Below the pieces are notes generated by a model that worked only from the letters and a program-made list of their open reading frames with translations, made no database searches and was not told where the DNA came from. The position numbers and the translations under genes are program-made. This document shows positions 23,767-35,793 of a DNA stretch of 64,000 nucleotides, one piece after another. Within the stretch, counting starts at the first letter, position 1, and every line of letters begins with the position of its first letter. The DNA is from Kappaphycus alvarezii (Eukaryota; Rhodophyta; Florideophyceae; Gigartinales; Solieriaceae). The stretch lies in NCBI GenBank assembly GCA_002205965.3, contig NADL03000534.1:1922001-1986000 (forward strand), in the 5' to 3' direction.

Positions 23767-24278
23767 CCACCGCGGGATAGGCCGTCAGCAGAGACCCTGA
23801 TAGCGGAGCTTTTCGCTTCGCAACGGGACAGGAAAGCATTCCCAGTGCCTCTACAGAGCTCTTACCTTTTACGGCAGCCCTACATTCCGGCGAGGGAGAG
23901 CTTCTATCCTTTTAGGTGTCGTCGGTAATTGTTGATGACCTCAGCACTGCACAGAGCCAGTAAACAGCCGCTTTCTGAACTCTCAGATATAGCAGATGCA
24001 GAATTAGTGCGCTCGAAACTGTTCCGGACGTGGGTGCACCAACTTTGCGGTTTTACTCCTATACGTTGATTTACAGTAGTGATCTAAGCTTTGTACTCTC
24101 GGGTAGATGGCACGTGTCGTTGTGCAAGTGTTCGTTTATCACTGATGCGTAAATGTGCAACGCCACAGACCTTAACACGAAAAGTGGGGCACATGTGGGG
24201 TTAATAGGGTTTTCATTGTCAAGGATCAATGGAACAGTAGGTGGGGTTGAGCTAGAGATCACGAAGACGAGGACTACT

Positions 24279-25930
24279 TTACGTAGCGACTGATGTACCA
24301 GGAAAACGGAGCTCTCTGGAATCAACTCGCTGTGGCATTAAGATTCGCCCAAAACTCCTTCCAGCAACAACTGGCGATATTCTGGACGAGTCTCGCCGCG
24401 TGACGAGCGAACAGTGTTTGCCGCGCCTCAGAAATCGGAATAGCTGCACATGCGGCAATGCCAGTCGCAACCTGGTTGGCCAAGTCCCGAGCAGTCGGGT
24501 GCGAGCCCCCCAACGTGGAGAGTGGCATGGCAATGAAGCGATGCCCAGGACCCTTTGAACGCATCAATTCGGCAAAGCGAGTGTCCTTGCCAAGACAAGC
24601 ATTGTAAAGGTGCTTGAGTGCGCATCGCGCCAAGGAGGGGAGACAGGCGTTGGTCAAGGGATGGATGACGGTTACGTCACTGCATGGCCGCGTTGTGGGG
24701 GCTCGAGGGCAGGGTGCCGAGCCGCTTTGGAGAGGTCTGCGGCAAACAACCGTGTTTGCGAGTCATGCCGCCACCCGCGAGTGGATCCGTACGCACAACA
24801 CAGCGCGTGGTCGCTCTACCGCTCCATAAGTGTCATGCATCCTCCTTGCGGCATTTTGAAGCGGGAGGAAACAATGGTGGTCTGCAATAGATCTGCAAAC
24901 ACGTCTTGTAATTGCGGTCCAAGATGTAGGTACCCAAGCCCGGAGCCGGTTGGCATGAGAGTCAGTACTTGCAACCATCTACTGACAACGAGGCTCGGAA
25001 TGGCACTGTCCTCTCATCCCCTTTGGCATGGCGTAGGCCTTTTCCTCAGCTGGGCGAGCGACATGCCCTGCCCGACCCGCTCCATTGAGTCGATAGCCGT
25101 GAACCGTACAACCTTCTCGGGTGCCACTTGTGTCTTCTACTCGTCGTACGCCCGAACTGCGGATGTGGAATATTGGAGAGCAGTATTCGGTAGCACAGGG
25201 AGAAGGCTAGAGCACAAGGCACGCATGAGAGACACGGAGGAAAGGAACGCAGCGGCCGCAGTGAGCTTAGCGGAGCCGAGCCCGAAGCCAAGTGCTGGTT
25301 TGAGGTGGCCAAGGGGCCCAATAGGGAGTTGTAATCCCCAAATGTGTTGGCATCCAGAACCCCGCCCATCAACTCCCGCAGCGTAGCTTCAAGAGCGGTA
25401 TCGAACTCCGCAGCTCTGTAGTTGATCCGACATATGCCGAAGAAGGTCCGCAGTAGGCGGAGAGCTACATGAGTATCCTGTAAGGTTTTACGAGGATTTG
25501 AGGAGAGGCTGTAGCGAGGCGACGTCCATTGAGGACTCGCACTCCATGAATAGGGCTGCCCCGATGGGGCGCGGAGCACTTTTGTCCCGTCGTTTTAATC
25601 CTGGCGAAGCTCACATAGGAGGGACTGCTGAACAGGTGGGGGGGGGCGGTTGGCCACCAGACGACGCACTTATCCATGCGGAGGTGTAAACCCAAACTTC
25701 GCACTTCCGGGGCTGAGAGGAACTGTAGTCCCGCTCGAATGGCTTCATGGGTGCCAACTATACCCATCGTCGAAGTACAACAGCTGAAGGAGTAGAGGAG
25801 GCCTGCCTGAGGTGTCGCCCACATTTTGCAGGCGGGTTTTGAGTTCCCGGGTGACTTTTTGCGGCACGAGGGAGAATGGAAATGGACCCAGCGGATCCCA
25901 CCGCTGCACGCCTACCACGCTCCGTAGCAT
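24279..25930 (-). pseudogene. LINE family B copy with RT and C-terminal domain
   Basis: On the minus strand the RT motif C region reads YFDDGY (about 25760), followed by GTHEAIRAGLQFLSAPEVRS and LGLHLRMDKCVVWWP, the palm end. ALEATLRELMGGVLDANTFG follows (about 25390), a thumb-like segment, then the C-terminal region with GPGHRFIAMPLSTLGGSHPT (about 24480-24560). The same end occurs at 34157-34420 and 35281-35793. It is a second, divergent family of the zinc/nuclease-type LINEs. Numerous frameshifts. RT motifs A and B were not confidently located. Confidence 0.65.
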
Positions 25931-26049
25931 ATCCTCGTGGGGTTCATTTAGTGTAACAGGTAAGCTCGCTGATACTCAGTCAACTTGTATGGTAGTGTGC
26001 ATGTACGTGAAATCTTGCGGCAGGCGCTGATGGCACTTCACCTTACCAG

Positions 26050-26150
26050 CTACTGTAGTGTTACCCATCAGCGACGACTTATCCCACATAACGCATTAGC
26101 CGCGTGGATATAACCGACCACATCTTCCGTGCATTAAAATAATCCAAGAA
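26050..26150 (+). repeat. LINE family B 3' tail, solo copy
   Basis: GTGTTACCCATCAGCGACG ... GGATATAACCGACCACATC ... TTAAAATAATCC on the plus strand is the reverse complement of segments at about 35185-35280 and 47790-47880, with only scattered differences. At 35 kb this stretch lies directly downstream of the family B stop codon, so it is the element's 3' UTR. A tail without coding sequence is typical of heavily 5'-truncated LINE insertions. Confidence 0.7.
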
Positions 26151-26349
26151 TTCCCCCCTTACCAGCAAGTAGGGGGGCCAGCAATCTTCTCCTGGACTTC
26201 GCCCATCGCCTCCACCCGTCTTTCAGGACTAGTACGGCGAACTTCCAGAATCCATGTCAGCCGCCACTCTCGCACTAACGCCGATAATACATACAATATT
26301 ATTAAATCCTGCGTAGTGCGACTCGGCAGGAAAGTGGTTCTAGCAAGAT

Positions 26350-27030
26350 GATTACTAGGGGCGCTCTCCACGGGCTGGTTCACACTCCGACTCGGAGATC
26401 CAGCGTCGCATCCGCCGCCACGCCTACCTGGACACACCCGCCGCATCTTTCCTTGCAGACCATCCGTCTGGGGTCAGCCGCACGTCCGACGCAATGTGGT
26501 ACGTCATGCTGCGCTGCCATTTGGGAGTTCACGTTTTCGACGACACGACGCTCCATTGATGCGCAAAATGCAGCAGACTCGTGGACGACCTCGCGGTTCA
26601 CGCCTCCGAACTTTGCGACAATGGCCTTGGCTAGGAAAACCGCCACAAAGCCTTGTATCGCCTGCTCAGCAAGGAACTATTTTCGGCCGCGGGACTTGTC
26701 GTGCAGTATGAGGTTCCACACCTTCTACCCGGACTGAACGTGCGCCAGCGGACGTCCTCGTTACAAGACGCGACGATGAACGCACCACGCTGGCCCTCCT
26801 CCCTGTAATGTACGACGTTATTTTCGTTTCCCCCTTCTAGAAGACAACCATGCGCGCGGGAGCGAAGGCTGCAGGGGCGGTTGCCCTTGCAATAGAAAAA
26901 CGGAAGATGGCTGACCTGGCGAGGAAAGTGGTAGCCGTCCTGGAGAGGCACTACCTGGACGTTCGCGACTCGGCTGGACATTCGTGCAGCTAAGATTCGA
27001 TTCGTTGGGATCCAAATCTGACGCATCATC
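26350..27030 (+). pseudogene. LINE family A-like, C-terminal fragment
   Basis: Across plus frames: RHAYLDTPAASFLADHPSG, then YVMLRCHLGVHVFDDTTLH, then C-A-K-C ... H-A-S-E-L-C (a C-C-H-C motif) and RHKALYRLLSKELFSAAGL (R-H-x-x-L-R-like). The order equals that at 9225-9550 (GLAFRKAPGAAFLLAHPTT, VHRYLGLSVYNDSLLPNCE, GDHAVD, then R-H-D-S-L-R). The zinc ligands are better kept here than in the 9-kb copy. It is truncated at both ends and frameshifted. Confidence 0.6.
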
Positions 27031-27034
27031 AAAG

Positions 27035-28330
27035 TTCATCGATGAGGACGCTGCAACCATCGCGACGCGCAGCGACAGCTCCCCTCGGAGAGTGAAATGT
27101 CGCCTGTAGCAGATATTAAGCTACGCAACTTGGTCCACATGTGCCGCATCCATATTTTACCGCGCCTCGCAACAAGCAGGGTTTTCCCTCCAATAGCCAC
27201 CTAGCGATATCCTAATGACCTTCCACGTTGCGCATATCTTTCGTCTGACCGTTCTTTCTTCCATTAGGTCGAGTTCCATATCCAACTCTTCCCCATATTT
27301 CTTGTACTTTGATAGCTCTATAAAACTCACTTGACTTTTACAAAAGCAATGGTTTATTCGATATTTTCTGCTTTCTGTTGCTTGCCGGGCACCTCAGGAC
27401 CCAAGGTGTTTGGGCGTCAACCAGGAGGATCCGGGCTAGTCTCGACTACCCCATCCCGTTTTAACACTGGGGACGTTAAAGTAACGACCGGGAGCAGCAC
27501 TGAGGCGGGAGAGCCCCTCACGGAGTTGACTTGGATACTGCATCCGGACTATGGCCATGGCTTTTGATCGAACATAGTGATCGGTGGTACAGAAACGAAT
27601 CCACTGACCGCGATGATGGATGTTAAGCATTGGAAGCCCGCTGGAGTAGAAGTCATGGGTCGCTCACCCATATCATACAGAATGCAGATTGACAGACCAG
27701 GTGGGGAAATTGTGCTGTGTAAGATGATGCAACACTCGATGAATTACCAAGCGGAATGATCCTTGGCTCTACTTAAAAAGTATGTCGACCGGGCCCGGGG
27801 ATTTAAGCTTTAGGCGATCCAGAAGGGTGGATACGAATCGGAATCGTACGATGACACCCTGAGACTTGAGAGTTTGTCTCTGGAAGCAGAATTGTTCCGA
27901 AATTGGGATATTGTAGCTTTGGATTAGATATAATATGGTTTCGGCGTATCAGGCGACACTCAGCAGCCTTCAGGTAGCATTCGTGAGATACCAGTACAGT
28001 AAAAGCCGTTGGTTATTGACCCTCTCTGAGGAGCTTGTGGGGCAATAACGAGAGCCAATTCTTGCGGACACAATGTAAATTGCTCACTGAGAGCAAGTCG
28101 GTACCAGCCGTAAGGGGAGTTCCACAAAAGAGTAGTGTACTGGACACTTCAAGCAGGAAGAAATTTACGGAAGACAGGATTTTTCCAGCGAGGCTTTTGA
28201 GCTGTAATGGGTCACCCAGATAATACAGGTGATGGAAGTACTCTATGAGGAAGTCTTTTAACTGGCTAAAATCATTGGGAAGGTTTTACCCCTCGTCACA
28301 GTACTTCAAGAGCGATTTTAAGGCAGTTGG
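27035..28330. other. No recognised gene
   Basis: Located 3' of the DIRS-like RNase H on the minus strand, where such elements carry a tyrosine recombinase or methylase. I found no R-H-R-Y signature. The ORF at 27331-27567 (+) is not recognised. Confidence 0.35.
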
Positions 28331-28334
28331 GTAT

Positions 28335-28595
28335 TCATGTGCGGTGATCGGCCTTACTTTTGCCAGTATAAAGCTGGGGCAATCGGGAGGGGCCATCTAC
28401 AGGATTTTGGTTGGAACGTATCCAGATGAGTAGATAGCGGATGGCACAGAATAGGGCAATAGCGGCGACTTTTTGACTAATAAGCCGGAGACCTACAGAA
28501 CTGAACCTGCCTCTTGATAGCAGATAATACATTACCGGCGAGTCTGTGAGCACCAAAGTTTTGTGAAATTCCGTTTTTTTTGTATGGAAAGACAA
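28335..28595 (-). pseudogene. RNase H domain of a DIRS-like retroelement
   Basis: The frame reads LVLTDSPVMYYLLSRGRFSS, then LISQKVAAIALFCAIRYLLI and WIRSNQNPVDGPSRLPQ. Retroelement RNase H of the DIRS/Ngaro type ends with 'TDS..V....I.KGRSSS', 'LLRKVAAL.L...I.L...W(I/V)PSE.NPAD.PSR', which fits closely. RNase H removes the RNA strand during reverse transcription. The usual Ala-Asp of N-P-A-D is Val-Asp here. It lies 3' of an RT-like region at 28829-29617, the expected order. Confidence 0.65.
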
Positions 28596-28828
28596 CGAAA
28601 GGCCGTTAGTGTGCTTTGGTCCTCTATCACGTTAATATGTTGTTGTAATGTACACTTTTTAGAGACATTTAATTTCCAACTGGATTTGAGTAATTGCCGG
28701 CCATTGGGACCCAATTATCGAGAAGCATAGGAGACTAGTTGTCTCTGATTTGGTTGCCAGGTGGTGTAAGGGGCATACATAGTGGCGTCTTTCTTTTTTG
28801 AGGCGGCCGATAACATCATATAGTCCTC

Positions 28829-29617
28829 TTATTTCTTTGTTATATCACAGTACAATAGGGGAGCAAGGCGACCAAGATTTTCAGCCCGTTTCGTGCATTT
28901 TTTGTGGAGCCACCACTTAGACGGAAGGGTGGCTAAACTCATAGCCTCCTCTAGGGCTGAAAAAACAGACAGGTTGACTAGCATGAGCCAATTCCAAGAG
29001 CTGAGGACTTTTGCAATTCTGGGGTTTTCGACTTGTGGGCGTGCACCAGGTTTGCAGGCCAGAAAGTCGGCCAATCTCTGTGGATCCTGTTCTAGGCGAC
29101 TGGGGGCGCCCCATTGAACCCCTAGTATAGATTTATGATCCCGAATTTGGGGTCGCATTTGGCATGTTTGGGATCCGGTTTGACTTCTTCAAATGTCTTC
29201 CAAACTTTGCCATACACCGACTTAATTGACAGCAAATCGTGTCCGACAACACAAATTTCGTCAATATTAACGATAGTCTGGGCGTTGCAACCAATAATCT
29301 CAAGCTGTGTATCGATCCCAGCTCGAAGCAATAGTTCCCCCGCAATAGAATGCCCCACGACCCCAGAATGGGACTATCTCATTAGAAGGGCCCTGCATCG
29401 GGCAACAATCGTCGTCCACCCACAAAAACTGAGGACAGACCAAAATATGGGCGAAGTTGGAACGGTAGTTCCAGGCGATGATGGTGGTTGTCGATGTAAA
29501 GTTTGCCAGTGTAAACCACCTGGTCTTCAATTGCCTCAAGTTGTGTGAATAGCCCCGGATGGGGCATTTACCCGTCCTCGGGAGGCTTAAAGTGTAAATT
29601 GTCCTTCTGAGCACCAA
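28829..29617 (-). pseudogene. Reverse transcriptase remnant of the DIRS-like element
   Basis: Broken frames carry HRLELPFQLRPYFGLSSVF (29420-29490; 'F..LP...RPYFGF' precedes motif B in DIRS-type RT). Next is an IVNIDEICVVGHDLLSIKSV region (about 29230-29290), which stands where the Y-x-D-D box should be but has lost one Asp. Then come KVWKTFEEV and CDPKFG-IKSILGVQWGAPS ('F..LG..W' of the palm end). The order with the RNase H at 28335-28595 supports one element. It is inactive. Confidence 0.55.
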
Positions 29618-29693
29618 GAATTAGCCTCTGCCCGGTGCCATCCTTTGGATCCGCAAAAAGGCCATTAATTTCTTTTGGACTCTCATTGGATAA

Positions 29694-31749
29694 CTACACA
29701 ATAATGAGTTCCATCAATTTTGCGACCACTGTAAGATAGGTACCCGGTTTCACCAGGACGCCCCTTTTTGTGATCTTCAATTCTAAGTCCGTTGGCCTCC
29801 AAAGGAGGTTTGTGTCATTGAGATCAACATAGCAGCTTTTCATCTTTTCTGGGAGCACGTCTTTTAGCAGGACACATCCTGCCATTTTTGCAGGAGGGAG
29901 GGACATTTTTATCATATCAATGAAGTTCGCATCCGCGACTCCAAAATTACCACCATACTCTGCTGAACTCAGATGCGGCGCACGGGTACTTTTCCGGCGC
30001 CAGCATTTGCGACATCTAGCTTTCAAATATTCCAACGACTCATCCCAGACCGCGGTTCCTCTTCCGCTTTTTGCCTTTTGGAGCGATAATTCATTCATCG
30101 ACTCTAAATAATATGGATCCGGAGAGTTTAAGAAACTTAGCGCACAGACCATTTTTCTGGTCTCCTCCAAGATGCGTTTGCGCCTGGTCTGTCTTTGACA
30201 AAGTCTGCTGCTGCGAGAATATTTCCGGGATGGTATGAAACCAGTTGAGCATAACATTGGGAAGAGGCCCCTTCGGTCCTCTGAATATACCATTGCTCAG
30301 TAATTTTGGGCCTGCTTTTCTTGGCCCTAACGTTCCTCACGGTCCTCGCGAGATCGTTTGGAGGCCTTCCTGTAAGTCTCTATGATTTTGGCAGAAAGTA
30401 AGGCTCTCTCAGGTACTTCGTGAATTGCTGAATCAATGCCGACTGAGAGTTCCGCAACGTATCGGGCGAGCTCCCAAGTCCCCTCTTCCATGGCCATCTC
30501 AACAGGCATCAGCCTCCTCACAGCAATTTAAAAGTCGGGGGTGGCGCAGAACCGTTTCCACCCTCATGTGCGATGCTTACATCAAGCATAAGAGTCCAAG
30601 CAAGGCCACAACACCAGTTTCTGTGCTCTCTCTTTTCAGTTGGCGCTGGAATATTTCTGAAGAGGCTAGACATACTGTTTCTGGACACAATTCAGCGGTA
30701 TGTCGTTGCTGCCCCAATCCACTCATCTTCTTCGACATTAATTTCTAGGCTTGTACCTCCACAGCCACTGATATTTTGGCCTGTTTTGCACGTTATTTCT
30801 GCCGCTCAAGTCTGGAGAGCTGTTTACTTTTGGCCTTTCTCTTTCCCATTTCTGAAAAAGAGCAAGGAAAGCAGCATCATCAACGTTCTCCTCCAAGTCT
30901 GAGTTAGAACTCTCCTCGCCGGAGTACTCAATCTGTAGCCCTGCTCGAGTTTATAGAAACATTCTAACTCGCTCTTCACGCGGGGTTGACAGAGGCGTCG
31001 TAAAGTTGTCGAATTTTTCGAGTCTTTTGGTCATTTGGTCATTTTTTCCATTTACTCTGCTGCCCAGACATCCAGGACATCATTTTGTCCATTTTGCTGA
31101 CTATGGCTGTTGACGTTGATTCTTCTGGCTTGTTCCTCTCCGTTCTATTTTGAGCGTCCAGAACTGGGAGATCGTTTGGACGCGCAGCTTCGTCCCTCTC
31201 CCGTTCAACGTTTTACTTCCCGGAAGGAGAGAATATTTGGCTGCACGTCCTCTACGGTCTCCTCACCTGAGGATTGTTGCTGATTACCCTCATTATCTTG
31301 TTCCGGAGCGTCATCTTCTAGGCTGGGCGCTGGCCAAAGGTTGAGTCCGACCTTTTCAATACACTGCTTAGAAGTCAAGTCCTCTGAGAGACCCAGTAAA
31401 TCACTCAGTTTCCAAAGGCGTGGAAACATATGTTATAACAGTTTCTTTGCATTTTTTACACTGAAGTGTTGGGCTTTTGCGAAGAAATCACCCGGAAAAC
31501 TTCTATCATGTCCTGCTCTGCCTCATCCAATGGGTAGATGGCATCCTTTGCCGAAATTTTTGCTGATTTTTGAAGCCGAATATTTTCGGGGTTGAGAAGG
31601 AAGCTCAAAACTCTACCCAATTCCGTAAACTTTACGGACAAAGCGCAGTGTTTAGAGGGCTGCTTTTCTGCTGCCGCGAAACTGAAAAGTTCAGCCGATG
31701 AACACATTCTGTTTACTAGAAGGGTCCTCGCAGGGCCTTGATCACTCAA
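29694..31749 (-). pseudogene. Probable Gag-like region upstream of the DIRS-like RT
   Basis: Several minus frames (29694-30293, 30327-30521, 31205-31429, 31456-31749) follow one another with small shifts and hold charged, helix-rich sequence, such as FSFAAAEKQPSKHCALSVKF and TWELARYVAELSVGIDSAIH. There is no motif I can name. Their position just upstream of the RT on the same strand, as one run, suggests the first ORF (structural protein) of the element. Other explanations remain open. Confidence 0.35.
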
Positions 31750-33245
31750 TTGCAGGACGTGGAAATAACTACACAGGTCATTCGAAATTCTGGTACCCCT
31801 TTGGATAATGCAGTGCCCATACGGACTTTCCTAATCACTATTGCCAACAGTTGGGAGGCTTCATGCTGTTTGCGACGGTTTGATGCGTTGAAATGGAGCC
31901 GGACGAGAAAAAAAGCATGATTAGCCACCTAGACAACCCTTTTTGAAAATGAAAAGGTCCTTATGTCAATTTTCCAGAATAATAAACTAGAGTCAAAACA
32001 ATTTTCCCACTTTCTTGCGCTTAATACGTCCTTATTTCAATCAATGGCTCATACGAAAAACCGTTCGACTCAACAGGTTCGCCGAAATATTTCTTTCCAT
32101 AGCCATAGCCGAAGTAAAAGAGGCATTAAAGGTCATTGAAAATGCGGAGCGTCGCTTTAAAGAACACCTTGTAGCTCCAAATTCAGTTCTATCGTTTGAG
32201 TGTTACTAGTTTCTATTTTACACATATCATCAATTTGATTACATAAAAACTTTTTTATAGCATTCTATGGCGAAACATATTCACTTAGGTTTCTGCTACC
32301 TATGCAAGCTTGTTACTCAGAGCTTTCGCACGTTCACTTGCTCGCAGATTCGGCTTGATCATGGGGCGTCCGGAGGGAAAAGTGCGACTTGAAGTAGTAC
32401 TATAACCACATTAGTCCAATCCTACAGTTAAACAGATATCAACCTGAGAATTCAAACGATTGCAGGAAATAAAACGATTTGATGGCACATTTCGTCATAG
32501 AACAAATATTAGCTTACAGAAAAATTCAATTCTTGATGAAATTAGCACGAAATCAAATAGACACACACCTTTCCTTCGATCTACGAATATTTCGAAACGA
32601 AAAAGGCCGCCAAGGAGAAGACAGACAAATATTGAAAAAGTCCTCTCACCAATTTATACAAACTCACAGCCAAGTCTAGTATTTCAAGCTCTCTGTAACG
32701 GCCAAAATTGTAGTTCTCTTCACAATACAACGCCCCAGCATTACGCAGTCACCTACGATGCCGCAGTCTTCCGCCTCTAGTACTCAAACAGCGTCCCCAC
32801 CCTCTCTCCAACCCGATAAGTATCATCTATGCTTCGGATGTACTTTGTTTACTGGTAGAGGCTGCAACAGAGTGAGATACACCAATCAACGCTTACAATG
32901 GGGACGACTGACAGGACTACGTTGAGGAAAATTACAATGAGTGCCCAATATTCAACTACTTCTACAAGGCCGATGGCAGCGATGAGATTATCAAGATGAA
33001 AAATTTAATCAGCACGAATTTGGTTATATTTGAGGTCTTTTTTAATTTTTCATATTAATGAGCTGCAATAAAGGGAGGGTCGAAAAAGTAATGTTAGTGC
33101 GAAGGATGCATTCTTCATGATGATTCCTGTTGTTAAAAATGAGCGGCAGTGGGAGCGGCAGTGGGATTTCTAGCTCGATTTTTTTGAAGAAAGGGCCCAT
33201 ATTTCAAGATTTTGATCAACCGTTTCTTCAGATCAATAAGTTTTT
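31750..33245. other. No recognised gene
   Basis: AT-rich with short frames. The 106-codon plus frame at 32460-32780 has no recognisable domain. The stretch from 32800 to 33240 probably holds the N-terminal part of the Harbinger-like transposase in decayed form (Asp/Glu-rich short frames). Confidence 0.3.
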
Positions 33246-33248
33246 TTT

Positions 33249-34043
33249 ATGTTTGAGGCAGCAGTGGATTCAGTTTGTGAGAAATTTAGCATAGGAACGC
33301 TAAGAAATGATAGGACTTTATTCAGATACTATAGTTATGCTAGATACGATATAAATGTTACCTTTCAGCAGGAGTTTAGACCGAGTGGTAGTATGCAGGA
33401 AGGAAAAGTATATTTTACGGGTAAAAACAAGCTTTTCAGAACAGAAGTTTCTGTTCTACCGAGTACGCTCGCTATAGAATGTTCTAAGCATTATCCAGGT
33501 TTTCCTACAGATTTGAAGGTTTTTCAAGAGGTCAGGGAATTTCATGCCGAAATTCTAAAGAAACCAGTGCTGAGGAGACAAGAGAGGATTCGAGGGAGTT
33601 GTCGGAGGAGTATCCGCAGTTATGGGGTTTTTTGGCAGAAAATTGTTATCAATGTATTAGTGAATTTACGGGGCTGTGTTGCCTAAAAAGAAACCACGGA
33701 ACGGACATTATCAAGGAATGAACAGGCTCGCAACGACCGTGATCTGTTGGAACGAGTTCTGGTCAAGAAATATTTTGGATGGCTGTGTGGGTTATGGGCT
33801 ATAATTTCAGCTAAGTAGAAGTGGATAGAGTCTAGGTAAGACTATTTTAAAATGCAAATGGGTCTAACAAACCTGAAAGTACGCATGTATCCGCTACGAA
33901 GCGGTGATTTGGACACGCATCGCTTTATTCGGAACAGATTGTTTAATAAAGGGGTGTCTACTGCTGAGAAGCGGAGGCAGATACAGTAAAACTATCGGCT
34001 TAATCGGTTGGCGAGGATGGATGTGATTTCCGTGCAATTTTAA
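33249..34043 (+). pseudogene. Harbinger-like DDE transposase, second copy (different family)
   Basis: The first 145 codons end with YPGFPTDLKVFQEVREFHAE and a broken stretch. A frameshift near 33720 opens ARNDRDLLERVLVKKYFGWL, CGLWAIISAK, and then MGLTNLKVRMYPLRSGDL with a basic tail to the stop at 34041-34043. The 'R-x-x-V-E/K-x-Y-F-G-R/W-L ... L-W' block is the third-acidic-residue region of DDE_4 transposases, here with Lys where the catalytic Glu is usual. The preceding P-K-K-K-P-R (33686-33705) also matches the family. Catalytic residues are partly lost and frames are broken. Confidence 0.6.
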
Positions 34044-34156
34044 TTTTACGCACCGGGGAACATTCCCTTGCTGACCATTGAGCCAGTGATATAATAAGGA
34101 ATGATATGCTGTTTTCTTGTTTTCTAATAGCGCGAATAATACATTTCACAGCCCGG

Positions 34157-34420
34157 TTAGCGAAGTTCCTGCCGCCGGATTCCAGCCCCTAGTGTGGAGA
34201 ATGAAAGGGCAATGAAACAATGCCCTGGGCCCTTCGGTCTAATTAGTTCGGCGAATCGAGAGTCCTTGCTTATGCGGATATTGTTACAGGATTTGAACGG
34301 GCATTCAGCGATTATGTTCTCAACTGCCTCAAACCCGTTTCTACCCATAACATGTTTCACAAATGAGTCTTTAGGTCCATTGAACTTCTTGTCGGAGTAC
34401 AATAATATTTCCTCGTACAC
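34157..34420 (-). pseudogene. LINE family B, C-terminal fragment
   Basis: The frame contains KDSRFAELIRPKGPGHCFIA followed by LSFSTLGA, nearly the same as KDTRFAELMRSKGPGHRFIA and STLGGSHP in the 24-kb copy. It is only the domain end, cut short by a frameshift after Gly. The upstream part (NGPKDSFVKHVMGRNGFEAV) probably belongs to the same element. Confidence 0.65.
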
Positions 34421-34545
34421 TCTTTCGTGTCTCTGACGTCCGTTTGTCTGTACAGGTCTTAGCTCTAAATTTGACGTCTCGCTGCTAACTTCCTATCTTC
34501 AACGGCTTTCATTTTCACATTCTAACTTCTTTTCGCATACTTACG

Positions 34546-35083
34546 TTATTTCATGTTTTTCATCGACGAAAATAGTTTCTTAGCCTCACTTTCTCCCCCC
34601 CGGGTCTGATGTCTTTGAGGTCTGGGAGTCATTCCCGCCAAAGTCCTTCTGCAGCCGGTTCTAGCAATCTTGAACGCTCTCTGAATCTGAATATGTCTTA
34701 AATTTCCCAAAAATGAGAAGTGCGTCCTTTGCAATTTCGATTTCGGCTTCATTTTCACCGTAATGGACAATAAGTTTTTGCTGCCAATTTTCTTCAATTG
34801 AAAAGTTCTTTCTTCCAGACGGACCTCCTGCACTATCTATAGCGCTATAGAGCCCATGAATTCTCTGCACTCTCAGTTCTCAGAGAGGCCTCATGGATTT
34901 GTGGCCCACTAGCGCCGAATGCAACTCTTGTCCCTTCATGTCCTTGGAGAGGCCTTCTGCAATATTCGTGGCGCGCAGTGCCAACCTCCTCATCCAAAGC
35001 ACCCTGTCCAATGTGAGGCGTTGTCTTGCTTGTTCGATTCGATGTTCACGCTCATCATAGCAATTATCAGCGTACAAACTCAT
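34546..35083 (-). pseudogene. Unrecognised minus-strand frames, possibly retroelement Gag
   Basis: Three overlapping frames read as one charged, helix-rich stretch (LWMRRLALRATNIAEGLSKD, then SIEENWQQKLIVHYGENEAE). No family recognised. In style it resembles the region at 29694-31749. Evidence for a real product is weak. Confidence 0.25.
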
Positions 35084-35184
35084 ATTGTAGATATGTTGTT
35101 ATCCGAAGACCTCCACAGGATCTCCGGTCCGGAACTACGGTAAGTTTCCCCGGTCACCCATCACTGTATAACGGGGAATTTTGG

Positions 35185-35280
35185 GTTATTTTAATGTATG
35201 GAAGATGCGGTCGGTCGTATCCACGCCGCTAGTGCGTTGTGCGGAAGTCGTCACTGATTGGTAACACTAAATAACATTCC
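35185..35280 (-). repeat. LINE family B 3' UTR
   Basis: Lies directly after the C-terminal stop of the copy at 35281-35793 and matches 47790-47880 (same strand) and 26050-26150 (opposite strand). It defines the conserved tail that the element's RT probably recognises. Confidence 0.7.
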
Positions 35281-35793
35281 TTAAAAGGCAGGCTCAATAC
35301 CAGCGAGCAGGCATGCCGCGTTAGACATGACGGCCGCGGCAGTGTGGCTTTGGGTAAGCACCGCTCTAACCTTCGCATAGGTCTCCATCGATCGAACGGC
35401 CACGTTCCGCGCGACATCGGTTAGCACCCAGTACGCGTCTGGGTGCCAGCCTCCAAGGGTGGATATTGGGATAGGCACAAGCCTTCCTCTGGCAGCCGTC
35501 GCGAGCAGGGGTTCATAACTTCTACGCTTGGCGGAGATGGCTGCGTTGAGGGAGGTGGGTGGGTTGAACATACGCACTCTCCTATTAGAGGGCGCAAGTG
35601 GATTGACGAACGTGACGTCAAAAAAGTCCGTTCCTCCGTTGCTGCCTATTTCGTGGATATCCGGCCTTGTGCAGTGAAGCCCCTGTCGCTGCTCGATGTC
35701 CGGGAGACGGGCTGCCTTCTGCAGGTCTTGGGCGAGGAGGGCGACTTGACGGTCGTTTCGTCGGGTTCGGTGCCCGCCATGCAGGCAGTGCAA
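35281..35793 (-). pseudogene. LINE family B, C-terminal domain, open frame
   Basis: A 170-codon open frame. It reads FFDVTFVNPLAP (Asp-V-T strand), then SLNAAISAKRRSYEPLLATA (Lys/Arg-Tyr helix), then LVPIPISTLGGWHPDAYW and a C-terminal helical part ending AACLLAGIEPAF. This is the family's terminal domain in its best-preserved form. The Asp-V-T ... A-x-x-K/R-R-x-Y ... P-x-x-x-x-x-G-G order resembles the restriction-endonuclease-like fold at the end of R2/CRE-type LINEs. The zinc motif lies at its start (MHCLHGGHRTRRND: C, H and R-x-N-D), partly eroded. The RT is absent because of 5' truncation. Confidence 0.7.
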
